This document shows positions 36,537 through 48,864 of a stretch of DNA of 64,000 bases, in pieces. Each line of letters begins with the position of its first letter. The first letter of the stretch is position 1. Source of the stretch: Sinotaia quadrata. Its lineage: Eukaryota; Mollusca; Gastropoda; Architaenioglossa; Viviparidae. The notes beneath the pieces were generated by a model. The model was not told the origin of the DNA. It was given only the letters and a program-made list of their open reading frames with translations, and did not search any database. The stretch covers positions 51,200,891 to 51,264,890 of the forward strand of contig CM054179.1 in NCBI GenBank assembly GCA_028829895.1. Direction: 5' to 3'. Both the position numbers and the translations under genes were made by a program.

Positions 36537-36816
36537 GTTTTAATTTTTTAAACCACGCGTTTGCCGCAAGACAATACGTCGAACAGCGCATGCGTTGTAG
36601 ATCCACATCGTGACATCAAATGTTTTGTTGCTATGGTGAGAGGTTAGTCTGGCACGTGAACGAGAGCTCTGATTTCTTTTGGAAATATTGGCTTTTAATA
36701 CTGAAATTAATGCATTAAAACAAATCACTGAAAGTTTAAAGTTTGCAGTCTTGATTCTAAGAATGGATTTCTTCCTACCTGTGGCTGACCTAGATTCCAT
36801 TTCACCTTGTCTTTAA

Positions 36817-37939
36817 AACATTAGATCTGGAGTCTATGTTTTGTCTTGGTTATGTGTTATGTAATTTTTATGCTGCTGCAGTTGTGAACTTGTTTTTGGA
36901 TAGGTCACATGTGTCCTAACAGAATGTAGGTTGAAAGGTGTGCGAAAGTCATAAATATTAATTAGCTCTAGGTAAATTTTGAATTTGACTGGGTCAAGAG
37001 TGAGTCTATGTAGAGATGGGCGTGGTTTCAAGAGTAAGAAAACAACGATGGAAATTCTAATCCTTACTCTTTGCAAACAACACATTTGGCCAGAGTTAAA
37101 ACTGGGTCCCTCCCTATCACAGGTTGTAGATGGAACTAAGGAGATCTTTGGCTAGATAAGGTAAAGACGTCTCTGTATTCAGTGAATGGCTAGGTTTTAT
37201 TGGGAATGTTATGTTGTTTAAAACATGTATAACTTTTATCTCTCGCAGAGGCACATGCCAAACTGAGTAGGTATTTATTAATACAGTAATTTGCATTACA
37301 CATAGACTCTGCAATTACTTGTGCTTCAAGTTTTTTTTAATTTCAGTCTCTTTATTCTGAAATCTCTTATGTGGGCTTTGGGTGCCTGATTCTGCTGTTA
37401 TTCTTGTCATGTCCTATTGAATGTCTACCAGTGTGACATCTCGTGCCAGTACATTGAACACTTAAGTCATGAGTGTGAACAGTGACTACAGTGCGGCTTG
37501 AACTTCATCAAACTATTCGTGCTGTTGATGAGAAACTAGGACAGATTGTATTTGCTTGTTCCTTTGAATATTGTTAAACTTTTCTTTTCATTACATTTTT
37601 ATTAATTGTTCAGTCTCGCGTATCTGTTAGTTCAACGTAACTTCTTTCATTTTTTATCATTACTTGTAGTGATAGTCCAACGATTACGTCTTTTTTCTGT
37701 CCGTCTATATATCTATTTATGCATCTATTGTATAAAGTCTATTTTGTGGTTTAAATAACTGACTGGGGGGCGTGACTCCGTGAGTCATATTGGCGGCGTA
37801 CCAGCATATCGGCGTAACACAGTTGTAAATATGCATATTTCACCATTGGTCCGTACTCTGAATCAGCACTTGTAGATGTTTTATATTATTAACTAATTGC
37901 TAATATTTGGTATAATTCATTATTACAACGTCACCCCAG
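36817..37939. other. Non-coding sequence, no gene seen
   Basis: Minus frames at 36834-37085 and 37117-37314 have no recognisable domain. A GC-richer patch lies near 37765-37815. Confidence 0.35.
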
Positions 37940-38163
37940 GTACTGCGGCGACATTTGGATTGACCTTACTAAAGGTCATCTCATGGGAACATTTGGTATC
38001 CTCATCGAGGAGATCTTTAGGTCAAAAAGAACAGGTTGTTTTCACTTGCCAGAAGGAGCGTGTCTTGTGCTTGAAGAAAAATGACGATGGCAGATATCTG
38101 CTAGATTTGGGTCAATTTTGTTTTGCAGCTGTGTTTGATATGTTTGCTCCCCAACAGCCTTAG
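37940..38163 (+). CDS. Possible terminal coding exon (unproven)
   Basis: A plausible 3' splice site (TCACCCCAG ending at 37939) precedes a 74-codon open stretch ending at TAG. It includes LGQKEQVVFTCQKERVLCLK and GRYLLDLGQFCFAAVFDMF. The composition is balanced rather than repeat-driven, and an AATAAA signal follows at 38426-38431, about 265 bases downstream. No upstream exon or known family is recognised, so this may equally be a chance frame. Confidence 0.15.
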
Positions 38164-38712
38164 TAATTGTGTCTGATGAAGGACTTCCTCTAAAACAGAT
38201 TTCATTGCCTTGATGTGTACGAGGGACTTGCGTTTCCCTGCATGTTATTATCAGACAGATGTATTCCCCATTTATATTTTATATTGTGTGGCATGTATTG
38301 TCATTTCTACTTGTAATATATGTTATATTTCAGTGCATTCGTGTTTTCTTTTCATGTTAAGGCTTTAGCCAGTTTTAGTATTGCACTAAAATAATATAAT
38401 TTATTTTGTGTGGTCAGCGACTTGTAATAAACATTAAGTAGCAGTAGTCAAATTTCTCTTTCAAATGAAATTCCCTTCGTACTGATAAGTGAAGGAGTTG
38501 ATCCTATTCCTTCAAATAAATATTCAATAAATAAATATTCAAATAAATATTTAAAAAATAAATATTTTATTTTAACCGTACTGCTTGAGACTAGAAATTC
38601 ATATTACGCTGGATGTTTGACTGACTTAACATTGTCTGTTTGTATTATTTTCATTAGGCATGCGTAATTTCAGTTGTGTGCTTTTTAACAGAACAAACAT
38701 GTTTAAGTCCTA

Positions 38713-38882
38713 TTACATGTTAAATCCTATTTTTCATGTTCCAATCCTAATTCATGTTAAAATCCTATTTCATATTTCAATCCTATTTCATATTACAATC
38801 CTGTTTCATGTTACAATCCTATTTCATGTTTCAATCCTGTTTCATGTTACAATCCTATTTCATGCTACAATCCTATTTCCTT
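38713..38882. repeat. 18-bp minisatellite, about 9 copies
   Basis: TTTCATGTTACAATCCTA repeats with small variants (ATATTTCA, ATGCTACA). Frames of ILFHVT blocks result from the multiple-of-three unit. Confidence 0.92.
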
Positions 38883-39469
38883 GTATTGCCTGCACGAGAG
38901 GTCTGTTTTCTAACAATATCATTTCATGAGGCATACGTGTTTTCAGTTGTTTGTAACAGACTTGCTTTTAGAGTCTTCCTTTCCGCATTGTATGTATTCT
39001 CAAAGCTACCAAACATATGTTTCACTTGGATTTGTAATCATTAAGGTGTGTTGTGGTCTTAATTTTAGTTTTGTTAGAATATCACGAACACTATTATTTA
39101 AGCTTGTAACAGATATTACAGCTCTTCCAAAGCATCTCTTTTTGTTATCTCTTGCGACGTGTATCTTAGCAGGTGAATTTCATCTGGCTTTCTCTAATTT
39201 TATGACAATTGTAAGTTTATTTTAATAACTATATATAATGGACAACTCTTCTCGTTTGTGGTCATCATGTTAATTGTTTTCGATATACAAACTCTCTTCG
39301 TGTTTCAAACAAACGAAAGATTGCACTAACATGGTTACTTGGCATCGTGATCGCGACATACACCTCTCGATTTCTCGTTTAGCATCGGTTTCTTGCAAAT
39401 ACATATTCGTAAAGCCTCATTTGGTTTAGCATTTCATGGCTTTATTTTTGTGTGAAATACGTGCTGTCG
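38883..39469. other. Non-coding sequence, no gene seen
   Basis: Composition-driven frames only. Confidence 0.35.
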
Positions 39470-39655
39470 CAGTCTCGTTTTGGTATCGCGTTACATGGCA
39501 TAACTTCCAGTGAGATAGACGCCCTCAGTCTCGTTTTGGTATCGCGTTACATGGCATAACTTCCAGTGAGATAGACACCCTCAGTCTCGTCTTGGTATCG
39601 CGTTACATGGCATAATTTCCAGTGAAATACACGCCCTCAGTCTCGTTTGACATCG
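39470..39655. repeat. 56-bp minisatellite, about 3.3 copies
   Basis: CAGTCTCGTTTTGGTATCGC followed by GTTACATGGCATAACTTCCAGTGAGATAGA starts at 39470, 39526 and 39582. Diverged relatives extend toward 39400 and 39840 (CAGTCTCGTTTGACATCGCG). Confidence 0.92.
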
Positions 39656-39959
39656 CGTCACTGCATCACGTCTTGCGAAAGGCACGGTCTTCAATTATCT
39701 TTTGGTATTGCTTTATGTAAGCTACACATTTTGCGGTCTCATTTGGCAAGAAATGATTTTCAAGAAATATGTGTTCCCTCAGTCGATTCCGTCACATTTT
39801 ATTCGCAATACACATGTTCCTGCAGTCTTGGTTGACATAGTTTTCTTAGTAAACAACGTCATCTCTCGGACAACGTTGTGTCTTAAATTGCCTTTTGGTG
39901 AAACCCTTAGTCAACTGTAACAATACATGACAAACGCTTCTCGTGCAATACACTCTCAT

Positions 39960-40180
39960 GCAGTCTTTGATATCATTTTTGTGAAATACACTGTTACAAT
40001 CTTTGGCATCGTGCAATACACTCTTGCAATCTTTGACATCGTGCAATACACTTGCAATCTTTGACATCGTGCAATACACACTTGCAATGTTTAATATCGT
40101 GCAATACACACTTGCAATGTTTAACATCGTGCAATACACTCTTGCAATCTTTGACATCGTGCAATACACTCTTGCAATCT
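39960..40180. repeat. 30-bp minisatellite, about 7 copies
   Basis: GTGCAATACACTCTTGCAAT plus CTTTGACATC repeats at 30 bases (one copy shorter), with an ACACTTGCAATGTTTAACATC variant. The plus and minus open frames across it are artefacts of the 30-bp period. Confidence 0.93.
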
Positions 40181-40368
40181 CACTGGCAAACGTCACAAAT
40201 GTTCGCAGACGAGTACCCAGTAAATGTAACGACCAGAAGTGAAAGTGGCAATCTAACTGAAATAAAGATGTTCTCACTGGCAAACGTCACAAATGTTCGC
40301 AGACGAGTACCCAGTAAATTTAACGACCAGAAGTGAAAGTGGCAATCTAACTGAAATAAAGATGTTCA
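40181..40368. repeat. 94-bp tandem duplication
   Basis: CACTGGCAAACGTCACAAAT...GAAATAAAGATGTT occurs twice, offset by 94 bases and nearly identical. Confidence 0.95.
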
Positions 40369-40850
40369 AGAAAGCTTTCAAAATGCCAGTTTGCTTTGAA
40401 AAAAAATTTCTCTGAATTTTTAATGCTTGATTTCACTATTCTAGATTCTATTTCCTCGTGTTTTGGAGCATTACTGTACCGAAATTAGAATTATTCGTTT
40501 TGCCATTATTCTCTTCCAAGTTCTAACTTAGTAATATTACTGGTAGTTACAATTGTTTTTGCTATATTTTGGGAAATTTTTCTATTACTGTTATGGCCCT
40601 GCCTAGGTCTAATATTTATAGTGGCCACCACCACCCCAACCGTCCTATCCCACAACATTATGAAAATCATTCAAATAAGATTAACTGCAGATAGAAAAAT
40701 AAAAACTTATATTATAATCAGTCATTTGGATATTGCATAGGTTAATAACAAAGATAATCATATATATATATATATGATAAAGAACACTTTATATTACTTA
40801 TGCAACAATTCTGCCCGATTGCCAAAAAAAATTGCTATATTTTGGAAAAA
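40369..40850. other. AT-rich non-coding sequence
   Basis: A short TA run lies at 40759-40775. No gene is seen. Confidence 0.35.
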
Positions 40851-41060
40851 ATGATCAAGTCACTTGTTACATACTACCCAAAGAGTGCATTTTGTAAAAT
40901 GATCAAGTCACTTGTTACACACTACCCAAAGAGTGCATTTTGAAAAATGATCAAGTCACTTGTTACACACTACCCAAAGAGTGCATTTTGAAAAATGATC
41001 AAGTCACTTGGTACACACTACCCAAAGAGTGCATTTTGTACAATGATAAAGTCATATATT
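40851..41060. repeat. 48-bp minisatellite, about 4.3 copies
   Basis: ATGATCAAGTCACTTGTTAC followed by ACACTACCCAAAGAGTGCATTTTG starts at 40851, 40899, 40947 and 40995. The internal TGATCAAGTCACTTG is a partial palindrome. Confidence 0.94.
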
Positions 41061-41114
41061 ACCAAAGAAATACATGTCACGCTTCTGAAACATAGGTAAT
41101 AGGCAATACTACAT

Positions 41115-41355
41115 TTCTACACATTGACACTTTAATATTACACAACATTCATTCAATAATCATAACGCTTATTAGACGTGATAACACAAACATTTCAACA
41201 TTGACACTTTAATATTACACAACATTCATTCAATAATCATAGCGCTTATTAGACGTGATAACACAAACATTTCAACATTGACACTTTAATATTACACAAC
41301 ATTCATTCAATAATCATAACGCTTATTAGTTGTCATAACACAAACATTTCAACAT
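41115..41355. repeat. 77-bp minisatellite, 3 copies
   Basis: CATTGACACTTTAATATTAC followed by ACAACATTCATTCAATAATCATAACGCTTATTAGACGTGATAAC is repeated three times. The last copy ends TTAGTTGTCATAAC. Confidence 0.94.
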
Positions 41356-42330
41356 TGAATTTAAAATGCCATTCATAAAGTACGGGCTAAATCTTACGTT
41401 TGGACGAGAATAAAAAATGTTCTCTCGCTAGAATTTCCATGTCTACAGAATTTGTAAAATAATAATGCCTATGAATGTAGAGGGGTATTATGTATGTGCG
41501 TGCTAGTGTGTATGTATGAGAGCGCGCATAGGTGTGTGTGTGTTGCCATTGATTATCCAAATATTGAATGAAGACACAATGGCGTATGTTGTCTTTGCAT
41601 TTTGCTATTTAAGTATATAAAAATCTCCTTCACTTCAAAGTTAATGTTAGGAGAATGGCGATTGCCAAAGGAAAATGTCTTTGAAGAAGTTTTATTACAA
41701 TGTTTTTATTTATTTTTGTTGTACTGCGATTGAAAATGTCATTCCTTTTGGCATCCCTCTTGAACACGCAATAGAGCAATCATCAGCTAATGATTCGAAA
41801 AGTCCTGATTATTATTCTTCTGAAAACAAATAATTTGATAGCAACTTAGAAAACAAATACATGGAAGAGATTCTGATCAGTTTTACATTGTCGTCTGCTC
41901 ATCATTACAATTATTTAAATGTCCTTCATTGCTCAGTCGAGGAACGTACACAATGGAATACCAGCAGTGCTTTGGGTTATTTTATACTTTAATATAAAAT
42001 GTCAAACTGTAAAGTCAATGTAGGCACACTGGATGGACTATTTAGCTTATAATTTGACTATAAAGCAGAAATAGAAATGAAAAATTCGCCACTCATATTT
42101 ATTAGTACTTGTTATTTTTAAAAAAAACAAAAAGACGATCTGCATACATTCAAATTATTAAAATGAAAAAGCTTAAACAATTTTGTGTATAAATGTGAAT
42201 AATCAAATTTAAGGAATAAATACAGATCATATGACGTCAGGAGGCAGATAAGTAACTGTGTTATGATTGAGTAATTTGATTTTAAGGGCAAATATTTATC
42301 CATTGTTTCAGACCTCGTAGACAATTTATT
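41356..42330. other. Non-coding sequence, no gene seen
   Basis: AT-rich with a short GT patch near 41500-41545. No domain-bearing frame. Confidence 0.35.
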
Positions 42331-42332
42331 TG

Positions 42333-42740
42333 CCCAATACAACAGTAGACATTACAGATGTAATAATTACAACAGTAGGCATTACATATGTAATCATTAC
42401 AACAGTAGACATTACAGATATAATCATTACAACAATAGACATTACAGATGTAATCATTACAACAATAGGCATTAAAGATGTAATCATTACAACAGAAGAT
42501 CGTGAATACAAATCTTTTACCCTTTACAACAGTAGATATTATAGTTGTAACCATTACAACAGTAAATCTTGTAGACACAAATGTTTGCCCATCACAACAG
42601 TAGTTATTACAACAGTAGATATTATAGGTGTAACCATTACAACAGTAAATCTTGTAGACACAAATGTTTGCCCATCACAACAGTAGTTATTATTAGTTTT
42701 AAATATTACAACAGTAGATCTTGTATATAAATCATGTATC
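42333..42740. repeat. 30-bp ATTACAACAGTAG minisatellite with an 86-bp super-unit
   Basis: ATTACAACAGTAGACATTAC plus AGATGTAATC repeats about six times. From 42530, a longer unit containing AACAGTAAATCTTGTAGACA and CAAATGTTTGCCCATCACAAC recurs about twice. The 118-codon plus frame of ITTVDITDVI blocks is generated by the 30-bp period. Confidence 0.9.
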
Positions 42741-42844
42741 TACTACAAGAGTAAATATTACAGGCAGATTTTAAGATATACATTTATCTCTTTTCAGTAC
42801 CTTACTTCTCATACGTCTCTACGCTCTACCTACTTAAACATTTA

Positions 42845-43030
42845 ATGGGTGGTACTTACTTAAATCATTAATGAAAGAGTTGCTTATTAATGAATGAGTT
42901 ACTTAAATCATTAATAAAAGAGTTGCTTACTTATATCATTAATGAAAGAGTTGCTTATTAATAAACGAGTTTCTTAATGAAATCATTAATGAAAGGGTTG
43001 ATTATTATTGAAAGAGTTGGTTATTTAATC
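42845..43030. repeat. Degenerate TTAATGAAAGAGTTGCTTA repeat
   Basis: About five units of 30-45 bases contain AAATCATTAATGAAAGAGTT and GCTTATTAATGAA, with indels. Confidence 0.82.
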
Positions 43031-44166
43031 AATCAGTGAGAAATTCACCTGTTTGCCGAAGATCATCCTAATGTACATCTTACTAGCAAAAGGCAAATAC
43101 AAATCTACCCTAATACAGAACTACATTTGAATGAGCTGTTCTTACAATGTAAGTCCTTCAAGTCAGCGGATAAATTAACCTAACTGAACAGTCAGCCAGG
43201 AGTGCAGAATCCTTATTACAAAAGTTGAAGTAGGTCAATTTAATAGATTACATCTCATTGATATTAGTCCCTGTGCCTTCTGTTCTGTACAACAACCTAT
43301 TACGTTACTGCACCTGACAATTTCACGTTTGTCAAGTCTTTCGCTCTTGTCACCTAACGCTCTTGATTGGCACGAATCTCTGTCCGCGCAAACGGAAATA
43401 AAAGGTGAAACAGAGTAAGTTCCCCTTATCTATAGAGTCGGAAGTCTTATCATGTGCACAGTCTCGGTCTGTCATCTTCTGGAACTGATTCTCGTCAAAC
43501 GTCCTCCACTTCCTGTTTCTTGCACACTCTCACTTTGAGCTTGGTGTATCCCTTCAGATTGATGCCTAGTTGGATTGTTTCCCTTGCTTTCGGTGGGTGT
43601 CTTGCAGCACATTTTCTACACTGTCAAAATGACATTTTGGTCCATTACCCATGGTTCAACATTCCTTTTTCCAATTAACCTTTTCCAGAATAACACCAGA
43701 TTTCAATCTCTGAGCCTCTCAAAAGCCAGACAATTTCTTTCTAAATTGAAATTATCCTTTTTTCTCATTTTAAAATATGCCTTTCCAGCTCAATTCTGGA
43801 AATTCGTCAGGAGATCATTATTTGTATTAGTTTACATATTTGCTAGTTACAAGATTATTGATTAAAATTTATAATTATTTATTATGAAATATTTGGTGAC
43901 AACACTATTGGAGAAGGGTATGATGGGGTTTAGTTGGAAAAGTGCATGATAGTCTTTGTAGGAGAAGTATATAATCTTCATAATCTTCAGAATTCAGGTT
44001 TACCAGACTTTACTGGCTATAAATGCAGTATCTCTCCTTCACCAGAGTTTATATAAGCAGTCATCTCAAACTAGCTATACTTCTCTAGTAGTTTACATAA
44101 ACAGCTCAATACATTCATGGTTTGAATCGAGGAGCGATGTAATCTAATAACTTATTAGCATATTAA
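43031..44166. other. Non-coding sequence, no gene seen
   Basis: Overlapping plus frames at 43454-43865 are Leu/Phe/Ser-rich. I see no motif, repeat or convincing splice pair. Confidence 0.35.
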
Positions 44167-44200
44167 GTAAGTGTGACAGGCACGCCACTTAGTTAATGAA

Positions 44201-44204
<4 letters not shown>

Positions 44205-44236
<32 letters not shown>
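44205..44236. repeat. (ATT)n microsatellite in LTR-like copy 3
   Basis: About ten ATT units stand where the other copies have short ATT/AATT runs, so this is an expansion of a resident AT-rich motif. Confidence 0.93.
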
Positions 44237-44239
<3 letters not shown>

Positions 44240-44639
44240 CTTTCATAACCAATTACAAATGATGATCATCTTAATTTATTTTATTAAAGATCCTCCAACA
44301 GATACTACTCGTCTCTCACTTGGGGATATTTTGGCGCTGTAAACGTTTTCTTTATTTCACAACATAAACATTTACAGTCACATAATGTTTCCATGAGTGG
44401 AAAACGTCTTACTAAAGGAGAAGATAAATCCGACTTTAATCTATATTTAACGAGCCCCCATCCACCCACTTTCTTCTCTAACATAAGATTAATCAATATT
44501 TGTAAGAAGGTCAATAAATTTAACAATAAATTTATTAAATGAACAATCAAATATACACATGACAATTATTATGAAAATAGATTACTTGACATCAATATTC
44601 CTCGAACTCATATTAGGATAATTTTATGTTTAGAAAACA

Positions 44640-44830
<191 letters not shown>

Positions 44831-44869
44831 CAATTACACTTCAACAATAGAGTCAATAAAGAATCACAG

Positions 44870-46005
44870 ATTAGTTCTATCTGAGAATGTCACCACTATA
44901 CCCTGGGGTGACTTTGTAATAATGAATTATATCAAATATTTATAGTTAGTTATGATACATCTACAAGTGCCGATGCAGAGTATGGGTCACTGGTTAGATA
45001 TGTATATCTGCAACTCCTTCACCAATATACTGGTACATCGCCAATTTTGGCTATGCCCCCACTCAGATCTCAGCTGAGAATCAATGTTTATGAATAAATG
45101 TATATATAAATAGACGAACAGAGGACAAAACGTAATCATTAGATTGTACGAGAACAAAGATAGAAATTACTTCACTAACAAATATGCATTTAAAATAATA
45201 ACAAGTAATTTAATAAAAGAAAATTTAACAAGATTAAGAAAAACAAGTTCATCTTAAGCCAGTTCCCTACACTGTAGTCACTTTCTGGATGGGCACTTAA
45301 CTTATGCTCTGGAATGACGTCACAGTATTGTAGACTTGAATATGACACAGTCTCACATAGATCAGAACGTCCCACTCAAGCCAGGGACAATGTAATCAAG
45401 ATAAACAGAACGGCCACACAGGCAACCAGCCACGCAGGCAAGCAAAAACAGGCAGCTACAAAACAAGCAGCCGAAAATAAAAACCCTTATGCAGCCAAGG
45501 GATTTTGCACTCATATACAACCCATGGTCGGGAGGGACTACAATTCCAGTTGCCACCCAAAGACAAATTTCAGAAACGAGTAACGATAACATTTCGCTAT
45601 GGGACTATTATCATCCTTGGGATCACACCTGCATCTATTAGACACGCTTTTGATCCGATCAATTGCTTAGCGATAATACGGATTATGCCTTTCTAACGAC
45701 TTCTAAACGCCTAGCTAACAACGCTTCCCATTGTATACCAAAGCACCCACACGTGCACAAAATAATCTCTAGCTAGCTTACTGGCCATAGATCATGCAAC
45801 TTAAACAACAAACACTCAATCACCTATCTGCCGCAAACATCAAACATTGGTCAGTAAATCTACCCCCATGCACACTCATGCGATCAGGACCTCACATCTA
45901 AGTCAACATGACACAATATGCACACGTCATTCAAATTACAATACCATTCAATTTAAATGCAACAATAAAATGTATATAAAATATCTGGGGAAATTCCCCG
46001 TCATA
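44870..46005. other. Unidentified insertion within LTR-like copy 3
   Basis: This stretch interrupts the alignment of copy 3 to copies 1 and 2. It includes a moderately GC-rich part (45390-45760). The frames at 45314-45583 and 45505-45696 are Ala/Gln/Lys-rich and unrecognised. I could not find terminal repeats. Confidence 0.45.
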
Positions 46006-46829
46006 CAACAGAGAATAGAAATGGAGTTATTAGAAGTAGGTAATTTAAATCTATTGTTTATATGACCTGGATTAAGAGTTCTATCAACAGATTTCATTTG
46101 CTTTTGCAACAATGTCACAATGTCCTTGTCAAAACACGTATCTCCCCCCAACATTGATGCACTGTTATACTCTCAACGAACTTCAGCACTCTCCTCACCA
46201 TGTCAGTTCCTTCAAGCAGAACACGATGATTACAGTAATTCTGGTAATTTCAATGTAATAGAAATCTCCGGATGTATCCAGTATATACATCAAAGGGCAT
46301 AGCATACTTCGTATGTAGAATGTCCCACACCACAGTAGATGTCCCCATGCCTTCCTGGTTGTTCAACTTTCGAACCAGTGAACACATGAATGGTAACAGG
46401 GAACTTGAAGGTTGAAACTCAAAACTCAAACTCGAAACTTAAACGTGCAAGTGAAAAGGCTACTTGTTCTAATAAAGCTATTAACTGCCTTTCAAAGCCG
46501 GACTTTCTAGTTTGCCACTCAAATCCAAAGTGATCAGAGAACAGAATTTTCTACAGCATGTGACCTCCTTAATCTCAGCCCATTGGCTAGTCTCATTCTC
46601 ATAAATTACAATCATTGGATAACAGAAACCTACTCACTCAGCTTGCCTTTCATCAGTAATCTAGAATATTCTTGCCTCGAGCTGTTTACATCAACTCAGA
46701 CACTTTCAAAAATAACAACATATGGAGTGCTCAAGGTCGGGTTACTCTGACAATTAGCAATTTATATAACAATTTAAATTTTAAAATATGGAGAGGCAAA
46801 TTTATTCTGTATTTATTCCTCACAGTAGG

Positions 46830-47297
46830 CAAATATCTTACCTTGAACCTCATTACACAGACATGCATAAAAATATTCTTTCTGGTTCTCTTTCTTGTTG
46901 AAGAACAATGTCATCAGTTGAAGAAGCACTCTGATTTCTTTGTGCATTGTAGGTCAACGAGCTTGTCCTTTGATGCACTGCAAAGGAGCTTTGACTTAGC
47001 GGTGTCTCTATTGTGCTCAAGACTGTTTGACCTACATCATGTGAGATTGATTGCTGAATTGTGTATTGCTATGATGGTCACTTTCATTTATAGTTTTTTA
47101 TGTTTTGTGTGTGCAGGCATTTTTCAGGCTCCTTGCGTTACAAGTATTACATTATTTTTATCGAAAATCAGTTGTCTTCCATTCTTTTCTAATGAATACG
47201 ATCTACAATGTAAATGAATTTGTTAAGGATTTTTAATATTGCTTACGTAATGATTTCATAAGCATAGACACGTCTGCTGCGCAAGAAAAACACAAAA
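46830..47297. other. Long chance-like frame and AT-rich sequence
   Basis: A 181-codon plus frame runs from 46672 to 47217, starting inside the LTR-like repeat. Its last 130 or so codons lie in apparently unique DNA and are hydrophobic, but I see no domain, and T-rich sequence explains the composition. I do not call it a gene. Confidence 0.3.
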
Positions 47298-47372
47298 TGT
47301 TGCGAAGAACAGTGACTAAAGAGTCACGTGATTTTCAGTCACGTGACTCTTTAGTCACTGTTCTTCGCAACA
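47298..47372. repeat. Perfect 34-bp inverted repeat with 7-nt loop
   Basis: The left arm at 47298-47331 is the exact reverse complement of the right arm at 47339-47372, around the loop TTTTCAG. The arm starts TGTTGCGAAGAACAGTGACT and ends GAGTCACGTGA. Each arm holds a TGACTAA/TTAGTCA word (AP-1 like) and a TCACGTGA E-box. As DNA it can extrude a cruciform, and as RNA either strand folds into a 34-bp hairpin. It could be a fold-back mobile element, a small hairpin RNA precursor or a fresh inverted duplication. I cannot tell which from the sequence. Confidence 0.96.
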
Positions 47373-48840
47373 CTGTTTATTATACACCCAGTTCCACATG
47401 GACCCTACAAATAGCTAAATATTTAAAGAAAAGGTAGTGAAACGATCTTATTAAAATAAGATATATATTCTTTATAAAAATAAACGGTGCTCTAATCTTG
47501 TTAAAATATCGTTCATAATGTCAGGAAATCTAGGTTAAAACTCGAAATCTTCTGGACTACACACCAACAGGCAGGAATTATGTCCTGAATGTATACAAAA
47601 CCCATTAATGCTTTAAGAACAAAGTTTTGCTTCCAGTCTCTGTTGTCCTAATTTGGTGCATTGAAAACAAAATTAGGACTCATAAGATGACAGGCTTTTT
47701 AGAGTCTCATTTCGATTGTTGCTAATTTAATAGACTCGCAGTTGGCGTGTTAAGAATTTCAGATTTGAAAGGAAGTTGAAGATAGTTATTTCCGGTCTGA
47801 GTGTTGGGGTGGGATGAGATGAACTGGAGAGTGTAGAGAAATAGTTTTATTTGTCGATGTTGGCTGCTGTTTAGTTGGGGATGAAATCCATAATCAGAGG
47901 AAGGTGATAGTGAACAGATGGCCAATTGGCGTCTGAACAGTATGTTTTACAGGACTTTTCCTGTGGTCTTCACTTAAATTGCCTTATTAAAGCTTGAAAC
48001 TGTCAGAATTTGTGTTTTACATTATGTATCTGATTCAACAAATTCATTAAAATTAATACTTTTGTTTTTAACTTATTCTTCTGGAATATTTATTTCTATT
48101 ATTTTTCATAGTAATTATCATGTTTTAAATTATTTAAATAGTTTAATTTACTCAGATCTGTTTGAGATTCTTAGTATTATTTTAATTAAAAAGTTAATAT
48201 ATTTATCTAATGCATGATATGTTTTTGTTTTTATTTTTACATTGTCGCATTTATAATGCATTATCAATTTCCTATTGTCACGTGATATAAGTTGTCGAAT
48301 ATTTTTTTAGGTTCATGGGGTAGAGATTTAACTATGCATTGAAAAACACAAGAAGAAAAACTAAAACTGTTTCATCAGAATATGCAATTATTAAAATTTT
48401 AAAGAATGTCCATCAACCATTGAAAGACCTGGTGACATTAATGGCGGACATTGATTACGGGCACGATCAAGTGAACAATCTAAAGACCAAATATTTATGG
48501 TAATTTACTTTCATTCGATTTTTTTGTTGTTCTTGATGTTTTGTCTTATTTTTTTTAAACCGTCTTCACTGAAGGTGGTCGAGAAATGTAATACAAGTAA
48601 GCCATTATTTTTTCCCACTTAGTAAAATGAAATCGTCATTTGTTTGTCAGACACTTGTCGTGAGAGAAGCAGCGGTTATCTCCCACGCGGTTTGACTGCT
48701 GGAAATCTAAAACAATCATTTTATGACTAACGTGGTAGTGGTATGATGCTGTCGTTTTCATTGTTGTATCGAAATCACTATATGATTATGTTGTAGTGAG
48801 AATTCATCGGGAAATTAAGGGGACTAGAAACATCTTGCTG
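47373..48840. other. AT-rich non-coding sequence
   Basis: No repeat, domain-bearing frame or RNA gene is visible. Confidence 0.35.
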
Positions 48841-48864
48841 AAGGCACTCATGTCAGTGTGTGAC

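Larger units (their letters stand above)
33370..36812 (-). mobile_element. Kolobok-like DNA transposon copy 2, inverted, with nested insertion
   Basis: Ends at 33370-33395 and 36787-36812 form the same 26-bp inverted repeat as the element at 5178. TTAA abuts both (33366-33369 and 36813-36816). The end nearest the THAP frame is at 36812, so the element reads on the minus strand. From that end, over 500 bases align with copy 1 (5178-5700), including the GAGCTCTCGTTC and CACCATAGCAAC landmarks and the THAP frame. The opposite end continues CAAACATTGTTT just inside the repeat, as in copy 1 (CAAACATAGTTT). The extra length comes largely from the LTR-like repeat at 33735-35382 and the fragment at 35605-35720. 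No transposase catalytic domain is recognisable in the rest. Confidence 0.78.

Noticed and set aside
42282..42686. Frames of ITTVDITDVI and YCCNDYICNV blocks
   Set aside because: A 30-bp period produces simultaneous open frames on both strands.
46672..47217. 181-codon plus frame
   Set aside because: It starts inside the LTR-like repeat, is T-rich and hydrophobic, and has no recognisable domain or splice signals.
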